Shown here piece after piece: positions 6,695 through 14,900 of a stretch of 25,714 nucleotides of DNA. The notes under the pieces are model-generated. The model saw only the letters and a list, made by a program, of their open reading frames with translations, was not told where the DNA came from and made no database searches. The stretch spans positions 1 through 25,714 of IMG/VR virus record IMGVR_UViG_3300006920_000214. One strand, given 5' to 3'. A program made the position numbers and the translations under genes. The first letter of the stretch is position 1. Every line of letters starts with the position of its first letter. This stretch comes from a virus.

Positions 6695-6719
6695 TCAAAG
6701 TGCATAACTATCGTATAAT
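6691..6719 (+). promoter_or_regulatory. Strong sigma70-like promoter for the recombination/nucleotide operon
   Basis: -35 TTGATC (6691-6696), a 17-nt spacer, and a consensus -10 TATAAT (6714-6719). The -35 overlaps the polymerase stop codon. The spacer carries AAAGTGCATAAC directly after the -35, the same arrangement as at 1555-1583. Transcription would start near 6726, so the in-frame TTG at 6691 and ATG at 6718 cannot be the translation start of the next gene. Confidence 0.75.
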
Positions 6720-6744
6720 GAGTGACATTGTAAGGGAAACAGTA

Positions 6745-7569
6745 ATGACTGAACTAGTTCTACAAGAAAATGGTTTATCGATTGATGAACTGAATGCCCA
6801 ATTAGGCGTAGGCTCTAAGTCTACTAATACCACAGCCAAGTTAAAGATCGTACATAACCCTCTAGATGAGAGCGGCAATCAACTGACTTTAGGGGCATTC
6901 TACACCACCACAGACGGGGAGAAAGTCTACGCCACTGAAGGTGTGCGGTTGAGAGTACTAAGCTCCAAGATACAGTACCAGCATTGGGGTGATGATGGTC
7001 TCATAAACAAGTCCATTCTGGTCGATAACCAGAGGGATGAGGCCCGTGACCAGCTAGGTGGTTATATGTGTGGGATGCCTACATTTGAACAAAGCCAAGC
7101 TATGACCCCAGATAAAAGGGCCGAGTTTGTAGGTCGTGATAGGTTTAGGATCATTCGTGGATTGGTGTCCTATACAGGTAAGACAGCAACCGGAGAAGAA
7201 AAGACTATCACCAATCTCCCTGTATTACTGTCTTTAAAGCGCAAGAATTATGGGCCATTCTTTTGGGATGTAATTAAAAAAATACCAAGAAGTTCTGCGA
7301 CATACGACTATGAATGTGTGCTGTCGGCTGAGAGGCATACCACCCCAAAAGGCGCAAGCTACTATGTAATGCGATTTGCCCCAGACCTTTCTAAGAAAAT
7401 TCCAATCGATCAGGTGACCTATGACAGCTTGCAGCATGTCGCTGGTTTGATTGTTGAAGAGAATGCTAAGATTGAAAAGGCATTTAAATACGCTCTTATG
7501 CAGCAAGATGACGAGGATGAAGCTGCACGAATTATGGATGCAGTAGACACTTTATCTGGCGATTATTGA
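6745..7569 (+). CDS. Candidate phage single-stranded DNA-binding protein
   Basis: I do not recognise this 274-aa protein with certainty. The start ATG 6745 follows AAGGGA at good spacing and is the first start downstream of the promoter at 6691-6719. It has an extended, beta-rich middle and a strongly acidic C-terminus (QQDDEDEAARIMDAVDTLSG then Asp-Tyr), like the acidic aromatic-ended tails that ssDNA-binding proteins such as T7 gp2.5 use to contact polymerase and helicase. It sits between the polymerase and a RecE-like exonuclease, where SSB or annealing proteins are commonly encoded. No OB-fold motif can be proven by eye; a recombination mediator is the alternative. Confidence 0.45.
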   Translation: MTELVLQENGLSIDELNAQLGVGSKSTNTTAKLKIVHNPLDESGNQLTLGAFYTTTDGEKVYATEGVRLRVLSSKIQYQHWGDDGLINKSILVDNQRDEARDQLGGYMCGMPTFEQSQAMTPDKRAEFVGRDRFRIIRGLVSYTGKTATGEEKTITNLPVLLSLKRKNYGPFFWDVIKKIPRSSATYDYECVLSAERHTTPKGASYYVMRFAPDLSKKIPIDQVTYDSLQHVAGLIVEENAKIEKAFKYALMQQDDEDEAARIMDAVDTLSGDY

Positions 7570-7578
7570 TCCTCTGAC

Positions 7579-8352
7579 ATGGGTATCATTAAGGATATGA
7601 GTAACGAGATGTACCACTCGACCAGTGGTATATCTTCTAGCGCAGTTAAAACTGTTTACAAGAAATCTCTCGCGCATTGGAAAGGCGAGAAGCGTACTCA
7701 AACCTCTGCTTTCACAATAGGCTCTGCCACACATGCCGCATTACTAGAACCAGAGAGAGACCTTCTGGTTAAGGGCGGTAAGACAAAGAATACTAAGGCG
7801 TGGCTGGGCCTGAAGGCTGACCTAAAACCAGATCAGGTTCTTTTAACTGAAGTAGAATATCATGTGGTTAATCGCATGGCTACGTCAGTGCTTAGTAATA
7901 AGATATGTAGGAATATCCTGAAAGATAAAGACCGACAGAATGAAGTCAGTATCTTTGCTGAAGACCCTAACACTGGGTTGGTCATCAAATGTCGTCCTGA
8001 CTGCATGATTGAGCATGAAGGGTCAATTTATGACGTTAAAACTACCCAAGATGCCAGCCCAAGGGGGTTTGCGCGAGAGTGTCAAACTTATGCCTATGAC
8101 TTACAGGCTGCTCACTACATCTGGACATGCCAGCAAGCGGGTCTTTCTCACATAAAGAACTTCTCTTTTATGTGCGTTGAGAAGTCGGCTCCTTACGCCA
8201 GCCATGTCCACCATGTCTCAGAAGAGTTACTTGAATCAGCTACTGAACGAATGCACCGGACATTAGCTGTAATTGCCGAAGCCGAAGTTAAAGATGATTA
8301 CGGTACTGGTTGGGGTGATTATACGATCTTAGAGAAACCTAAGTGGCTATAA
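7579..8352 (+). CDS. RecE/exonuclease VIII-like PD-(D/E)XK exonuclease
   Basis: A 257-aa nuclease of the family that includes the RecE nuclease domain and phage 5'-3' exonucleases. The typical order is present: an N-terminal TSGISSSAVKTVYKKSLAHW segment, FTIGSATHAALLEPERD (45-61), then catalytic residues E122, D141 (KCRPD), D152 and K154 (YDVKTT), and the QAAHY helix (176-180). It probably degrades host DNA or resects phage ends for recombination together with the upstream SSB candidate. The start used has a weak ribosome binding site; ATG 7597 is an alternative. Its end overlaps the next gene by 10 nt. Confidence 0.85.
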   Translation: MGIIKDMSNEMYHSTSGISSSAVKTVYKKSLAHWKGEKRTQTSAFTIGSATHAALLEPERDLLVKGGKTKNTKAWLGLKADLKPDQVLLTEVEYHVVNRMATSVLSNKICRNILKDKDRQNEVSIFAEDPNTGLVIKCRPDCMIEHEGSIYDVKTTQDASPRGFARECQTYAYDLQAAHYIWTCQQAGLSHIKNFSFMCVEKSAPYASHVHHVSEELLESATERMHRTLAVIAEAEVKDDYGTGWGDYTILEKPKWL

Positions 8353-8690
8353 CCACCTCATCGGCTAAGGCAAAGGGTCGGCGTCTTCAGCAATATGTTC
8401 GGGATAAAATCTTAGGATTATTTCCAAAACTTGAGCCAGATGATGTCCGATCCACGAGTATGGGTGCTGGCGGCGAGGATGTTCAACTCAGTCCCGCTGC
8501 CAGACGCCTATTCCCATATTCAGTGGAGTGTAAATCTTACAAGCACTTCGCGGTTTATAAGGTGATGGATCAAGCTGCTGAGAATTGCCCCAAGGGGGCT
8601 TCTCCAATCTGCATCATTAAAGGGGATCGAAAGAAGCCTCTCGCAGTAATGGATGCAGCCCTGTTTTTCAAATTAGCCAGTAAAAGGTGA
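8343..8690 (+). CDS. Small PD-(D/E)XK endonuclease, Holliday-junction-resolvase-like
   Basis: A 115-aa protein with the compact nuclease pattern STSMGAGGEDVQLS (D46) followed by YSVECKSYK (E62, K64) and a later Gln/Glu-containing helix (DQAAEN). This matches small phage endonucleases of the archaeal HJR-like type. It would cut branched DNA before packaging or help digest host DNA, paralleling T7 gp3 next to exonuclease gp6. The start is GTG 8343, overlapping the exonuclease stop; no in-frame ATG occurs until 8460, which would delete part of the domain. Function is inferred from motif and position. Confidence 0.65.
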   Translation: MAITTSSAKAKGRRLQQYVRDKILGLFPKLEPDDVRSTSMGAGGEDVQLSPAARRLFPYSVECKSYKHFAVYKVMDQAAENCPKGASPICIIKGDRKKPLAVMDAALFFKLASKR

Positions 8691-8693
8691 ATA

Positions 8694-9032
8694 ATGCCAA
8701 TTCTAAAAAACCAAATACAGTTTACCTTAAATGTGGATCAAACTTCAGACACGCTCAATTTAAAAGTAGAGCATAATCTTTCAGCTACCATGCGTGAAGA
8801 TCAGCATGAGTTTTACTTCGACCTTATCAATGGGTTGATCAGTAAAATTAACACTGGCGCAGATGAACTGGCATTTCAGGGAAGTTTACTCAGAGAGATT
8901 TCAAATCTTAGAAGTATTATTGATGATTTGGATGAGGATGATGACGAGGGCATCACCTTTGAGCCTGATGAGATGCTACTCAAAGCTCTCAAAGACCGCA
9001 ATGTTATTAGCATCAAGAAGAAGATGCATTGA
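8694..9032 (+). CDS. Unknown 112-aa acidic protein
   Basis: AGGTGA just before the ATG gives a clear ribosome binding site, 3 nt after the previous gene. The N-terminal half looks like beta strands (QIQFTLNVDQTSDTLNLKVE), followed by a helical segment and an acidic stretch (IIDDLDEDDDEGITFEPDE), ending in a basic tail (SIKKKMH). No family recognised. Its stop shares one base with the next start (TGATG), indicating coupling. Confidence 0.7.
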   Translation: MPILKNQIQFTLNVDQTSDTLNLKVEHNLSATMREDQHEFYFDLINGLISKINTGADELAFQGSLLREISNLRSIIDDLDEDDDEGITFEPDEMLLKALKDRNVISIKKKMH

Positions 9033-9325
9033 TGGCAAAGTGGTCAGAAAAAGATTGGCATCAAGGTTCTATAGATCAGCCTACAGACCGTAAGAAGGTG
9101 GCCTCTGATGGAGCCTCTACGTCGTATTACAAAATTCCCTGTCATGCAGATGAGCTAAGGCATTTGATCTCATATAAATCCATGTCCAAGTCCCGTGGAG
9201 ACATCTTCAAGGCCTGTTACAGGCTGGGGGAAAAGGCGGGGGTAGACATTGGCTATGACCTTCAGAAAATGAAGTTTTTTATTGATGATTTAATCGAAAT
9301 GCATCGTAGAGGAGAGCATCTATGA
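9032..9325 (+). CDS. Unknown 97-aa protein
   Basis: The start is the ATG of a TGATG overlap with the previous gene. The product begins MAKWSEKDWHQ and ends with a helical, charged region (KFFIDDLIEMHRRGEHL). The middle part SMSKSRGDIFKACYRLGEKAGVD looks helical. No motif recognised. Its stop overlaps the next gene as ATGA. Position in the operon suggests an accessory role in DNA or nucleotide metabolism, but nothing specific can be claimed. Confidence 0.7.
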   Translation: MAKWSEKDWHQGSIDQPTDRKKVASDGASTSYYKIPCHADELRHLISYKSMSKSRGDIFKACYRLGEKAGVDIGYDLQKMKFFIDDLIEMHRRGEHL

Positions 9326-9804
9326 TCACTCAACAAGACATCGATGATTGTGCGGAAGATCGATTTAAAGAAATAATCGAAACTTTTAAGCAGGTAAAAG
9401 ACCTGCCTGATGATCCTGTAGACGCATATTTGGATGATACACCACTGCAGATGGTACGAGAATTTGCCACTTCTATGGATCATCCTTTGGACGAGAATTG
9501 GTACTTCAACATTAAGCTAGAAGATATGCGATTTAGCTTAATACGCGAAGAGTTTGGCGAAGTATCCGACGAGAGTGACGCAGGTAATCACCCAGCGGGG
9601 ATGCTTAAGGAGTTAGCTGATCTCATCTACGTGACGTATGGATATGCAGCTACTTACGGATGGGATTTGGACGAGGCTGTCCGACGAGTTCACGTCAGTA
9701 ATATGTCCAAGCTAGGTGTTGATGGCAAACCCCTAAAACGCCCAGACGGTAAAGTTTTAAAAGGCCCAAATTATCAAAAACCCGACCTATCAGATTTAGT
9801 ATGA
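9322..9804 (+). CDS. MazG-like nucleotide pyrophosphohydrolase
   Basis: A 160-aa all-alpha NTP pyrophosphatase-type protein. The metal-binding pattern is visible as E77xxE80 (LIREEFGEV) and E97xxD100 (MLKELADLIYVTYGYAATYG), followed by the typical WDLDEAVRRVHVSNMSKLG helix (114-132). Phage MazG proteins hydrolyse (d)NTPs, or have been proposed to act on alarmones, to adjust host metabolism; the substrate cannot be told here. The long C-terminal tail (DGKPLKRPDGKVLKGPNYQK) matches family members with a phosphoribosyl-ATP-pyrophosphohydrolase-like fold. It lies directly before the ribonucleotide reductase, consistent with dNTP pool control. Confidence 0.82.
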   Translation: MITQQDIDDCAEDRFKEIIETFKQVKDLPDDPVDAYLDDTPLQMVREFATSMDHPLDENWYFNIKLEDMRFSLIREEFGEVSDESDAGNHPAGMLKELADLIYVTYGYAATYGWDLDEAVRRVHVSNMSKLGVDGKPLKRPDGKVLKGPNYQKPDLSDLV

Positions 9805-9814
9805 GAGTAGCATT

Positions 9815-11560
9815 ATGAAGAACGAGTACGGGCCTACACTGCCCATTTCCGAAGAAATTCACGCAATGAAATACCGCTCCGAAGGTGAGAGCTTTCGTGA
9901 TGCTATGACTAGAGTAGCAGCGGCACTGCAAGACGATGAAAGTCACTTCAATAACTTTAGGACTATACTGTATAACCAGCGGTTCCTGCCAGCAGGTCGA
10001 GTACAGAGTGCTATGGGCGCACCTCGCAAGGTTACGCCATACAATTGCTTCGTATCCACCACCATTGAAGATAGCATGGAAGGCATTATGGGCGCAGCCA
10101 AGGACGCTGCCAAGACCATGCAACTGGGTGGTGGTATTGGATATGACTTCTCCACCTTGAGACCCCACGGAGCTTTAATACGCAGCTTGGAGAGCCGCTC
10201 TAGTGGCCCTCTTAGCTTCATGGGTATATTCGACAGCATCTGTAAGACTATCGCCTCTGCAGGTCACCGGAGAGGCGCACAAATGGGCGTTTTGAGGGTC
10301 GATCATCCCGATATCGAAAAGTTCATCAGAGCTAAAAACAACTCCACAGACCTTACCCAGTTTAACATCAGTGTGGGTGTGACCGACGAGTTTATGGATG
10401 CCGTTAAAAATAACCTAGACTTCGATCTGACTTTCGAGGGCAGAGTTTATAAGACTGTTTCTGCTGTCGCCTTATGGGATGACATCCTTCGCAGTACATG
10501 GGATTGGGCAGAACCGGGCATTCTGTTTATTGACAGGATTAACAAGAAAAATAACCTGCATTATTGTGAGACTATTGCCGCAACTAATCCTTGCGGAGAA
10601 CAGCCACTACCCCCGTATGGGGCGTGTCTACTTGGGTCATTCAATCTAACCAAATACATCAGCATGATGCCTGACGGCACTTATGCTTTTAACATGAATA
10701 TGCTTAAGAATGACATCCCCCACGTAGTCAGGGCTATGGATAATGTCTGCGACAGGGCAACCTTCCCTCTACCAGAACAAGAGCAAGAGGCTCAGAATAA
10801 ACGGCGTATGGGGCTAGGGGTAACTGGCGTGGCTAATTGCCTAGAAGCTATGGGCCATGAATACGGATCAGATGACTTCATCCAGTGGATGGAGAAGATC
10901 ATGACGGTAATTCGGGACGGCTGCTATATGACATCAGTAGCCCTAGCCGTAGAGAAGGGGGCATTCCCTCTTTATAACCCTAGCTATCTGGATTCCGACT
11001 TTGCAAAGACTTTACCTGCAAGTATTAGGTCGTTGATTTCCGCTCATGGTATCCGCAATAGCCACCTACTGTCAGTCGCTCCCACAGGAACAATCAGCTT
11101 AAGTGCTGATAACGTAAGTAGTGGGATCGAACCTGTATTCTCGCACAGCTATGACCGCACGATCCAAACCTTCGACGGGCCTCGGATAGAGACAGTCGAG
11201 GATTACGGATATAGGGAATTTGGGGTGAAGGGTAAAACCGCTGATGAATTAAGCGTGTTTGATCACGTCAAGGTTCTAAATTCAGCATCTAAATTCGTAG
11301 ACAGTGCCTGTTCTAAGACTTGCAATACCGGAGATGACGTTAGCTGGGAAGACTTCAAGCGGGTCTACATGCAAGCCTACGAGGGCGGTGCCTCTGGATG
11401 TACCACCTTTAGAGCATCCGGTAAGAGATACGGAATTTTAAATGCATCTGCCTCAGAAGATGTCGTTGAACAACCTCCCGTGGAAGAAAACCAAGATTTT
11501 GTTGAGGAAGGTGGAGCCTGTTACTTCGATCCAGCAACAGGTCTCCGCAAGTGTGAGTAA
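9815..11560 (+). CDS. nrdJ: Ribonucleotide reductase, class II (adenosylcobalamin-dependent)
   Basis: A 581-aa reductase converting ribonucleotides to deoxyribonucleotides in a single subunit. Key sites: C78 (TPYNCFVS), the active-site block ATNPCGEQPLPPYGACLLGS with N258, thiyl-radical Cys260, Glu262 and redox partner Cys271 (spacing 11, as in NrdJ), the glycine-rich QLGGGIGYDFSTLRP (103-117), and APTGTIS in the C-terminal half. A redox cysteine pair lies at the very end (C569, C580). No small-subunit or activase gene follows, supporting class II. The enzyme would need host vitamin B12, which fits marine bacteria. GAGAG upstream of the ATG is the ribosome binding site. Confidence 0.92.
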   Translation: MKNEYGPTLPISEEIHAMKYRSEGESFRDAMTRVAAALQDDESHFNNFRTILYNQRFLPAGRVQSAMGAPRKVTPYNCFVSTTIEDSMEGIMGAAKDAAKTMQLGGGIGYDFSTLRPHGALIRSLESRSSGPLSFMGIFDSICKTIASAGHRRGAQMGVLRVDHPDIEKFIRAKNNSTDLTQFNISVGVTDEFMDAVKNNLDFDLTFEGRVYKTVSAVALWDDILRSTWDWAEPGILFIDRINKKNNLHYCETIAATNPCGEQPLPPYGACLLGSFNLTKYISMMPDGTYAFNMNMLKNDIPHVVRAMDNVCDRATFPLPEQEQEAQNKRRMGLGVTGVANCLEAMGHEYGSDDFIQWMEKIMTVIRDGCYMTSVALAVEKGAFPLYNPSYLDSDFAKTLPASIRSLISAHGIRNSHLLSVAPTGTISLSADNVSSGIEPVFSHSYDRTIQTFDGPRIETVEDYGYREFGVKGKTADELSVFDHVKVLNSASKFVDSACSKTCNTGDDVSWEDFKRVYMQAYEGGASGCTTFRASGKRYGILNASASEDVVEQPPVEENQDFVEEGGACYFDPATGLRKCE

Positions 11561-11605
11561 TGACGTACAAATCATAAAATTACTTTATGGCGTACAAATC
11601 ATAGG
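11560..11605 (+). repeat. Duplicated 18-bp mini-ORF (Met-x-Tyr-Lys-Ser-stop) after nrdJ
   Basis: ATGACGTACAAATCATAA (11560-11577) and ATGGCGTACAAATCATAG (11588-11605) match at 16 of 18 positions and start 28 bp apart. Each is a complete start-to-stop five-codon frame, and the first overlaps the nrdJ stop (TAATG). The second ends in the ribosome binding site of the next gene. It may be a leader-type duplication or a replication-slippage relic. Confidence 0.4.
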
Positions 11606-11614
11606 AGTATGTAC

Positions 11615-11803
11615 ATGTGGATATATGTAGTCGTTTTAATGCAGCTAGGGACGTATAAAGTTCATGCTCCTAATGTAGTTTTTATAGATCAGCAATCTTG
11701 TGAAGAATATCAAGAATTTGATAGATATAGGCTGCTAAGTACTGCCCCAAGTTCAGAACACAAGATGTGGTCTATGTGTACACAAATTCCACGAGAAGCC
11801 TAA
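11615..11803 (+). CDS. Unknown small protein with N-terminal hydrophobic segment (62 aa)
   Basis: The ATG at 11615 lies 7 nt after GGAG; the in-frame ATG at 11609 is too close to it. The protein starts MWIYVVVLMQLGTYKVHAP, a hydrophobic stretch that may be a signal or short membrane anchor, and has two cysteines (about 31 and 56) that could form a disulfide outside the cytoplasm. It is the last gene of the left arm. No family recognised; a superinfection or membrane-associated role is possible but unsupported. Confidence 0.6.
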   Translation: MWIYVVVLMQLGTYKVHAPNVVFIDQQSCEEYQEFDRYRLLSTAPSSEHKMWSMCTQIPREA

Positions 11804-11831
11804 AATAAGGTAACTTAAAGGAATGTGCTAC

Positions 11832-11860
11832 TTGACCTTTAGTATGTAGTAGCATATCTA
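11832..11860 (+). promoter_or_regulatory. Orphan sigma70-like promoter before the convergent terminator
   Basis: -35 TTGACC (11832-11837), a 17-nt spacer, and -10 TATCTA (11855-11860). Transcription would begin near 11867 and reach a terminator about 70 nt later without a reading frame. It has no AAGTGC box, unlike the other promoters. Confidence 0.45.
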
Positions 11861-11865
11861 ACTAT

Positions 11866-11938
11866 CAAACATGGCAAAGATTGGTCGCTATGTTTGTTGG
11901 TTGAAACCCCTGCTTTGGTTGGCGGGGGTTTCTTTATT
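11866..11938 (+). ncRNA. Candidate small RNA of about 72 nt
   Basis: From the predicted start (about 11867) to the T-run (11938) the sequence folds as two consecutive hairpins. The first pairs CAAACATGGC (11866-11875) with GCTATGTTTG (11887-11896) through 10 bp with one G-U; the second is the terminator stem. There is no ORF. The last bases are antisense to the stop of the 1206-aa virion gene. It could be a regulatory RNA, or the promoter may be fortuitous and the hairpins only end the left-arm transcript. Confidence 0.4.
11903..11938 (+). terminator. Rho-independent terminator at the convergence of the two arms
   Basis: GAAACCCCTGC and GCGGGGGTTTC form an 11-bp stem with one G-U pair and an 8-nt loop, followed by TTTATT. 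The T-rich tract lies only on the + strand side, so it stops left-arm transcription before it runs antisense into the virion genes. The stop codon of the convergent gene lies within the T-rich tail. Confidence 0.85.
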
Positions 11939-14900
11939 GAAAGGCCGCTTCCATCTGGTCATCTACCGTGACAGTCGGACGCCTATTGTCTTCAGTATTA
12001 CCGCTCAGTGCAGATGAAGTTGCAATAGGGGCTTGTGAAGCTCTTGAGGCTATCCCTGAAACAGTTCCCTTAGCAGCACCTACCGTGGCATCTTTAGCTA
12101 CTTTAGCTACTGCCTGTCCTTTACTCAGACCTTTAAATTCTGACCCATACTTTAGGAAGAACTCTTTCAGACCATCCATCACACCCCTGCGTATAGCTGG
12201 GTTCTTCTGCATTAGACCTAGAAGTGTTCTAGGCTGTAGCATAAGCGTCTTCATGCTCTCCAGTTTATTACCTGTAGGAAGGTCAGCAACTATCTTTCTA
12301 AATGCTGCAGAACCAATGGCTGCTGCCTGAAGCTGTGATCCCTCTCCCATACCAAACATGGCACCAAAGTTAGCACCGAATATCCTAGCTGAATTAGTAA
12401 CTAGGTCTCCGGTCCCAGTGACAGCTTGGGCTATTTGAGTTGGGTCCATAGTACTTTTCTGGATACGCAAACCCTCTGCAATCAGACCTCCAATGGCCTG
12501 AGTTTCTTCAGGGCTTATGACGCCTAGTTCTTCCATGACATCTAAGATGCTCTGGTCTCCAGACCTCCCGCTTAGTGGTCGGGTAAGCTCTGCAGTTAAC
12601 TTAAAGAAGTCAGGATTATTTCCGGTCTTAGAAGACTCGAACAGCTTGTCTATTGTAGCCATTCGCAAGTCTCTTAATTCGTTTGGTAATCCCATAGCCT
12701 CATTAGCTAATTTAGTATAATTCTCGACAGGGTTCTTAGAGGTCAGAACCTCACCGATTGCATCAGGAAGTTTGCCTGTCTCAGCTATAGCAGAGAACTG
12801 CTTAAACATCTCGTCTGCAACTCTCTGGGCATCTACCAATCCAGTTAACTTAGCTTGAAAGTCAGGGAATGCCTTTAATACCTCTGCATTCTCTTTAGCT
12901 GACATAAACTGTTCTAATTTATCAGCATCGATAGTATTGTCTGTATTCTTCAGCTTCATGACAGCACCGCGCAAGAAGTCTTCTTGAGCCGCTGACATTG
13001 TCGGACCCAAGTCTACTGCCGCAGCGTCATCTAATATAGCTGGGACGTTGCCTATTTGACCGCCTTCATTGATCGCAAACTCGTCTACTGTCTCAGGAGA
13101 TGCCTTCTCTGTAGCTGGGTTGAAATACTCTTCCCCTGCTGGACCTCTGCCCTGTGCCGCAGCCATTGCCCTAGCTTGTTCAGCCATAGCTGTTTTACCT
13201 TGGGCATCCATCTCCTTAGCAAACGCCTCAAGGTCATCTGCTAAACCCCTGAAGGCATCAGCGTCATCTGGCCTGTCTCGCGGGTCTAACCTAGACGTAT
13301 CCCCACTAGCCTTAGTTGAAGGAGATAAGTTTGTAGCGACAGGGCCAATGTCTGCATCTGACTGACCGAAGCGAGTGATGGCTGGAGGTATTACTACATC
13401 ATTAGGATTTTGCCCTAGTTTCACTGCCTTCTCTGTAGCCCACTGTGAGTATGCCTTTGCAAAGTCCTGTTGCTTAACGGTCTCTACCCTTGGCCCCATC
13501 TTATCTGCAAATTCAGCACCTTCTCTAAGCTCTCCCATGTTCAAAGCTCTATTAGTCTCTGAGCCAGACATTGCAGATTCTAAAACCTGCTCTTCTCGTA
13601 TTGCAGTTCCTCCAGTAGAGGCTTTCTCCATTGCATCTAAGTTAAAATATCTGGTGAATCTTTGGTTCATTTCAGCACTAAATCTAAGTGCAGCGTCTAA
13701 TGAATCCCCGCCCTTTTCGTATGGAATTGACTTTAATTCATCCATAGCGGAATTAGCTAATTCATCAAATATACCCGCCTGATGGAAGTCTTTATCAGCC
13801 GCTGCTTGGCGTGACGCTGCAAGCATACGTGACCTAAACGCCCTGACCTTCTTAACAGTCATAGGGCCATCGCCCCTCGCCTGTTGGTAGATGTTGCTGA
13901 TTACTGCATCAAGCTGACCGCCACCAGCAATGGTCTCCCCCGCTAATATACGTTTGCTAATCAGAGACTCTATTGTGTTGGCTATAGTCCCGCCATCAGT
14001 AGTCAGGCTAGGGTCAATACGATCAAACAGGTAAGTCTCCATAGCGCGGATAGTACCCTTAGCCTCGAATAGTGTGCGTTGAGCCACGCTAGAAGCCTCT
14101 GTCTGGCTTACATTAGGTCCAAGCTCAGATACTCTAGCCTTTGCCTCAGCCTGTGCAGAGTTAATTCTGGTATCTAGCAGGTTCTGAAAATATCTATTCC
14201 TAAGAGTATTAGCGGCGGCTGTGTTACCTGCACTAGCTAGACGCTCTGAAGTAAGGAGTATTTGATTGAGTGCGGTGTTAAGCTCCTTAATTACATCACC
14301 TGAGAAACTTGCGTCTTGTGATACTAGAGCATTCTGCACCCCGACCAGAAGAGGGTTATCTGTGAGAGTACCCGCTGGTAGGTTTACTCCTTCTACTGGA
14401 CTTGTTTCCCCAAGAGCCATTGAGGTCTCTAGGTCTTGCATAATCCTTTCTGGGGTATGTGCATCGGCATCTGCCATAAGCCTGTCGTACAATGCCGTGT
14501 CACCGGACTGTTGCGCTACATCGGCTCTTTCAATCAGCAGGTCTCTCTGAGCTTTAGCTGCTATGAGAATATCATTTACAGCACCTTTATTAGCAGCATC
14601 CTTGCTTACTGCAGCTATTAAGCCTTCCATAGACTTACTGACAGCAGAACTTGCCCCGCCAACTTTACTGGCTCCTGAAGCTACGTTACCGCCCAGTATA
14701 GAGCCTATAAACTCTGCGCCCATAATGGCCCAAGGATTATCCCCCAGGCCAATTGCCTCAGTGAATGCTGCTAGTCCAGCCGCTGTACCAGAAGCCGCTG
14801 TCTCTACGTTTCTGAATTTAGTAGGGTTAGCTGCAACCTCTGCGACTAGAGGACTACTAAGGCCTATGCCTACCTTAGCTGCTTTTAAAAGTGCAGCGGC

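Noticed and set aside
6691-6744. Extended N-terminus of the SSB candidate from TTG 6691 or ATG 6718.
   Set aside because: These bases form a TTGATC-17-TATAAT promoter; the transcript would start after them, and ATG 6745 has AAGGGA upstream.
9695-10168. 157-aa - strand frame across the MazG/nrdJ junction.
   Set aside because: It is fully antisense to two confidently identified genes.
13375-13782. Long + strand frames (up to 135 aa) inside the 1206-aa virion gene.
   Set aside because: They follow the codon structure of the antisense gene; Ser/Ala/Leu-rich shadow products without start signals.
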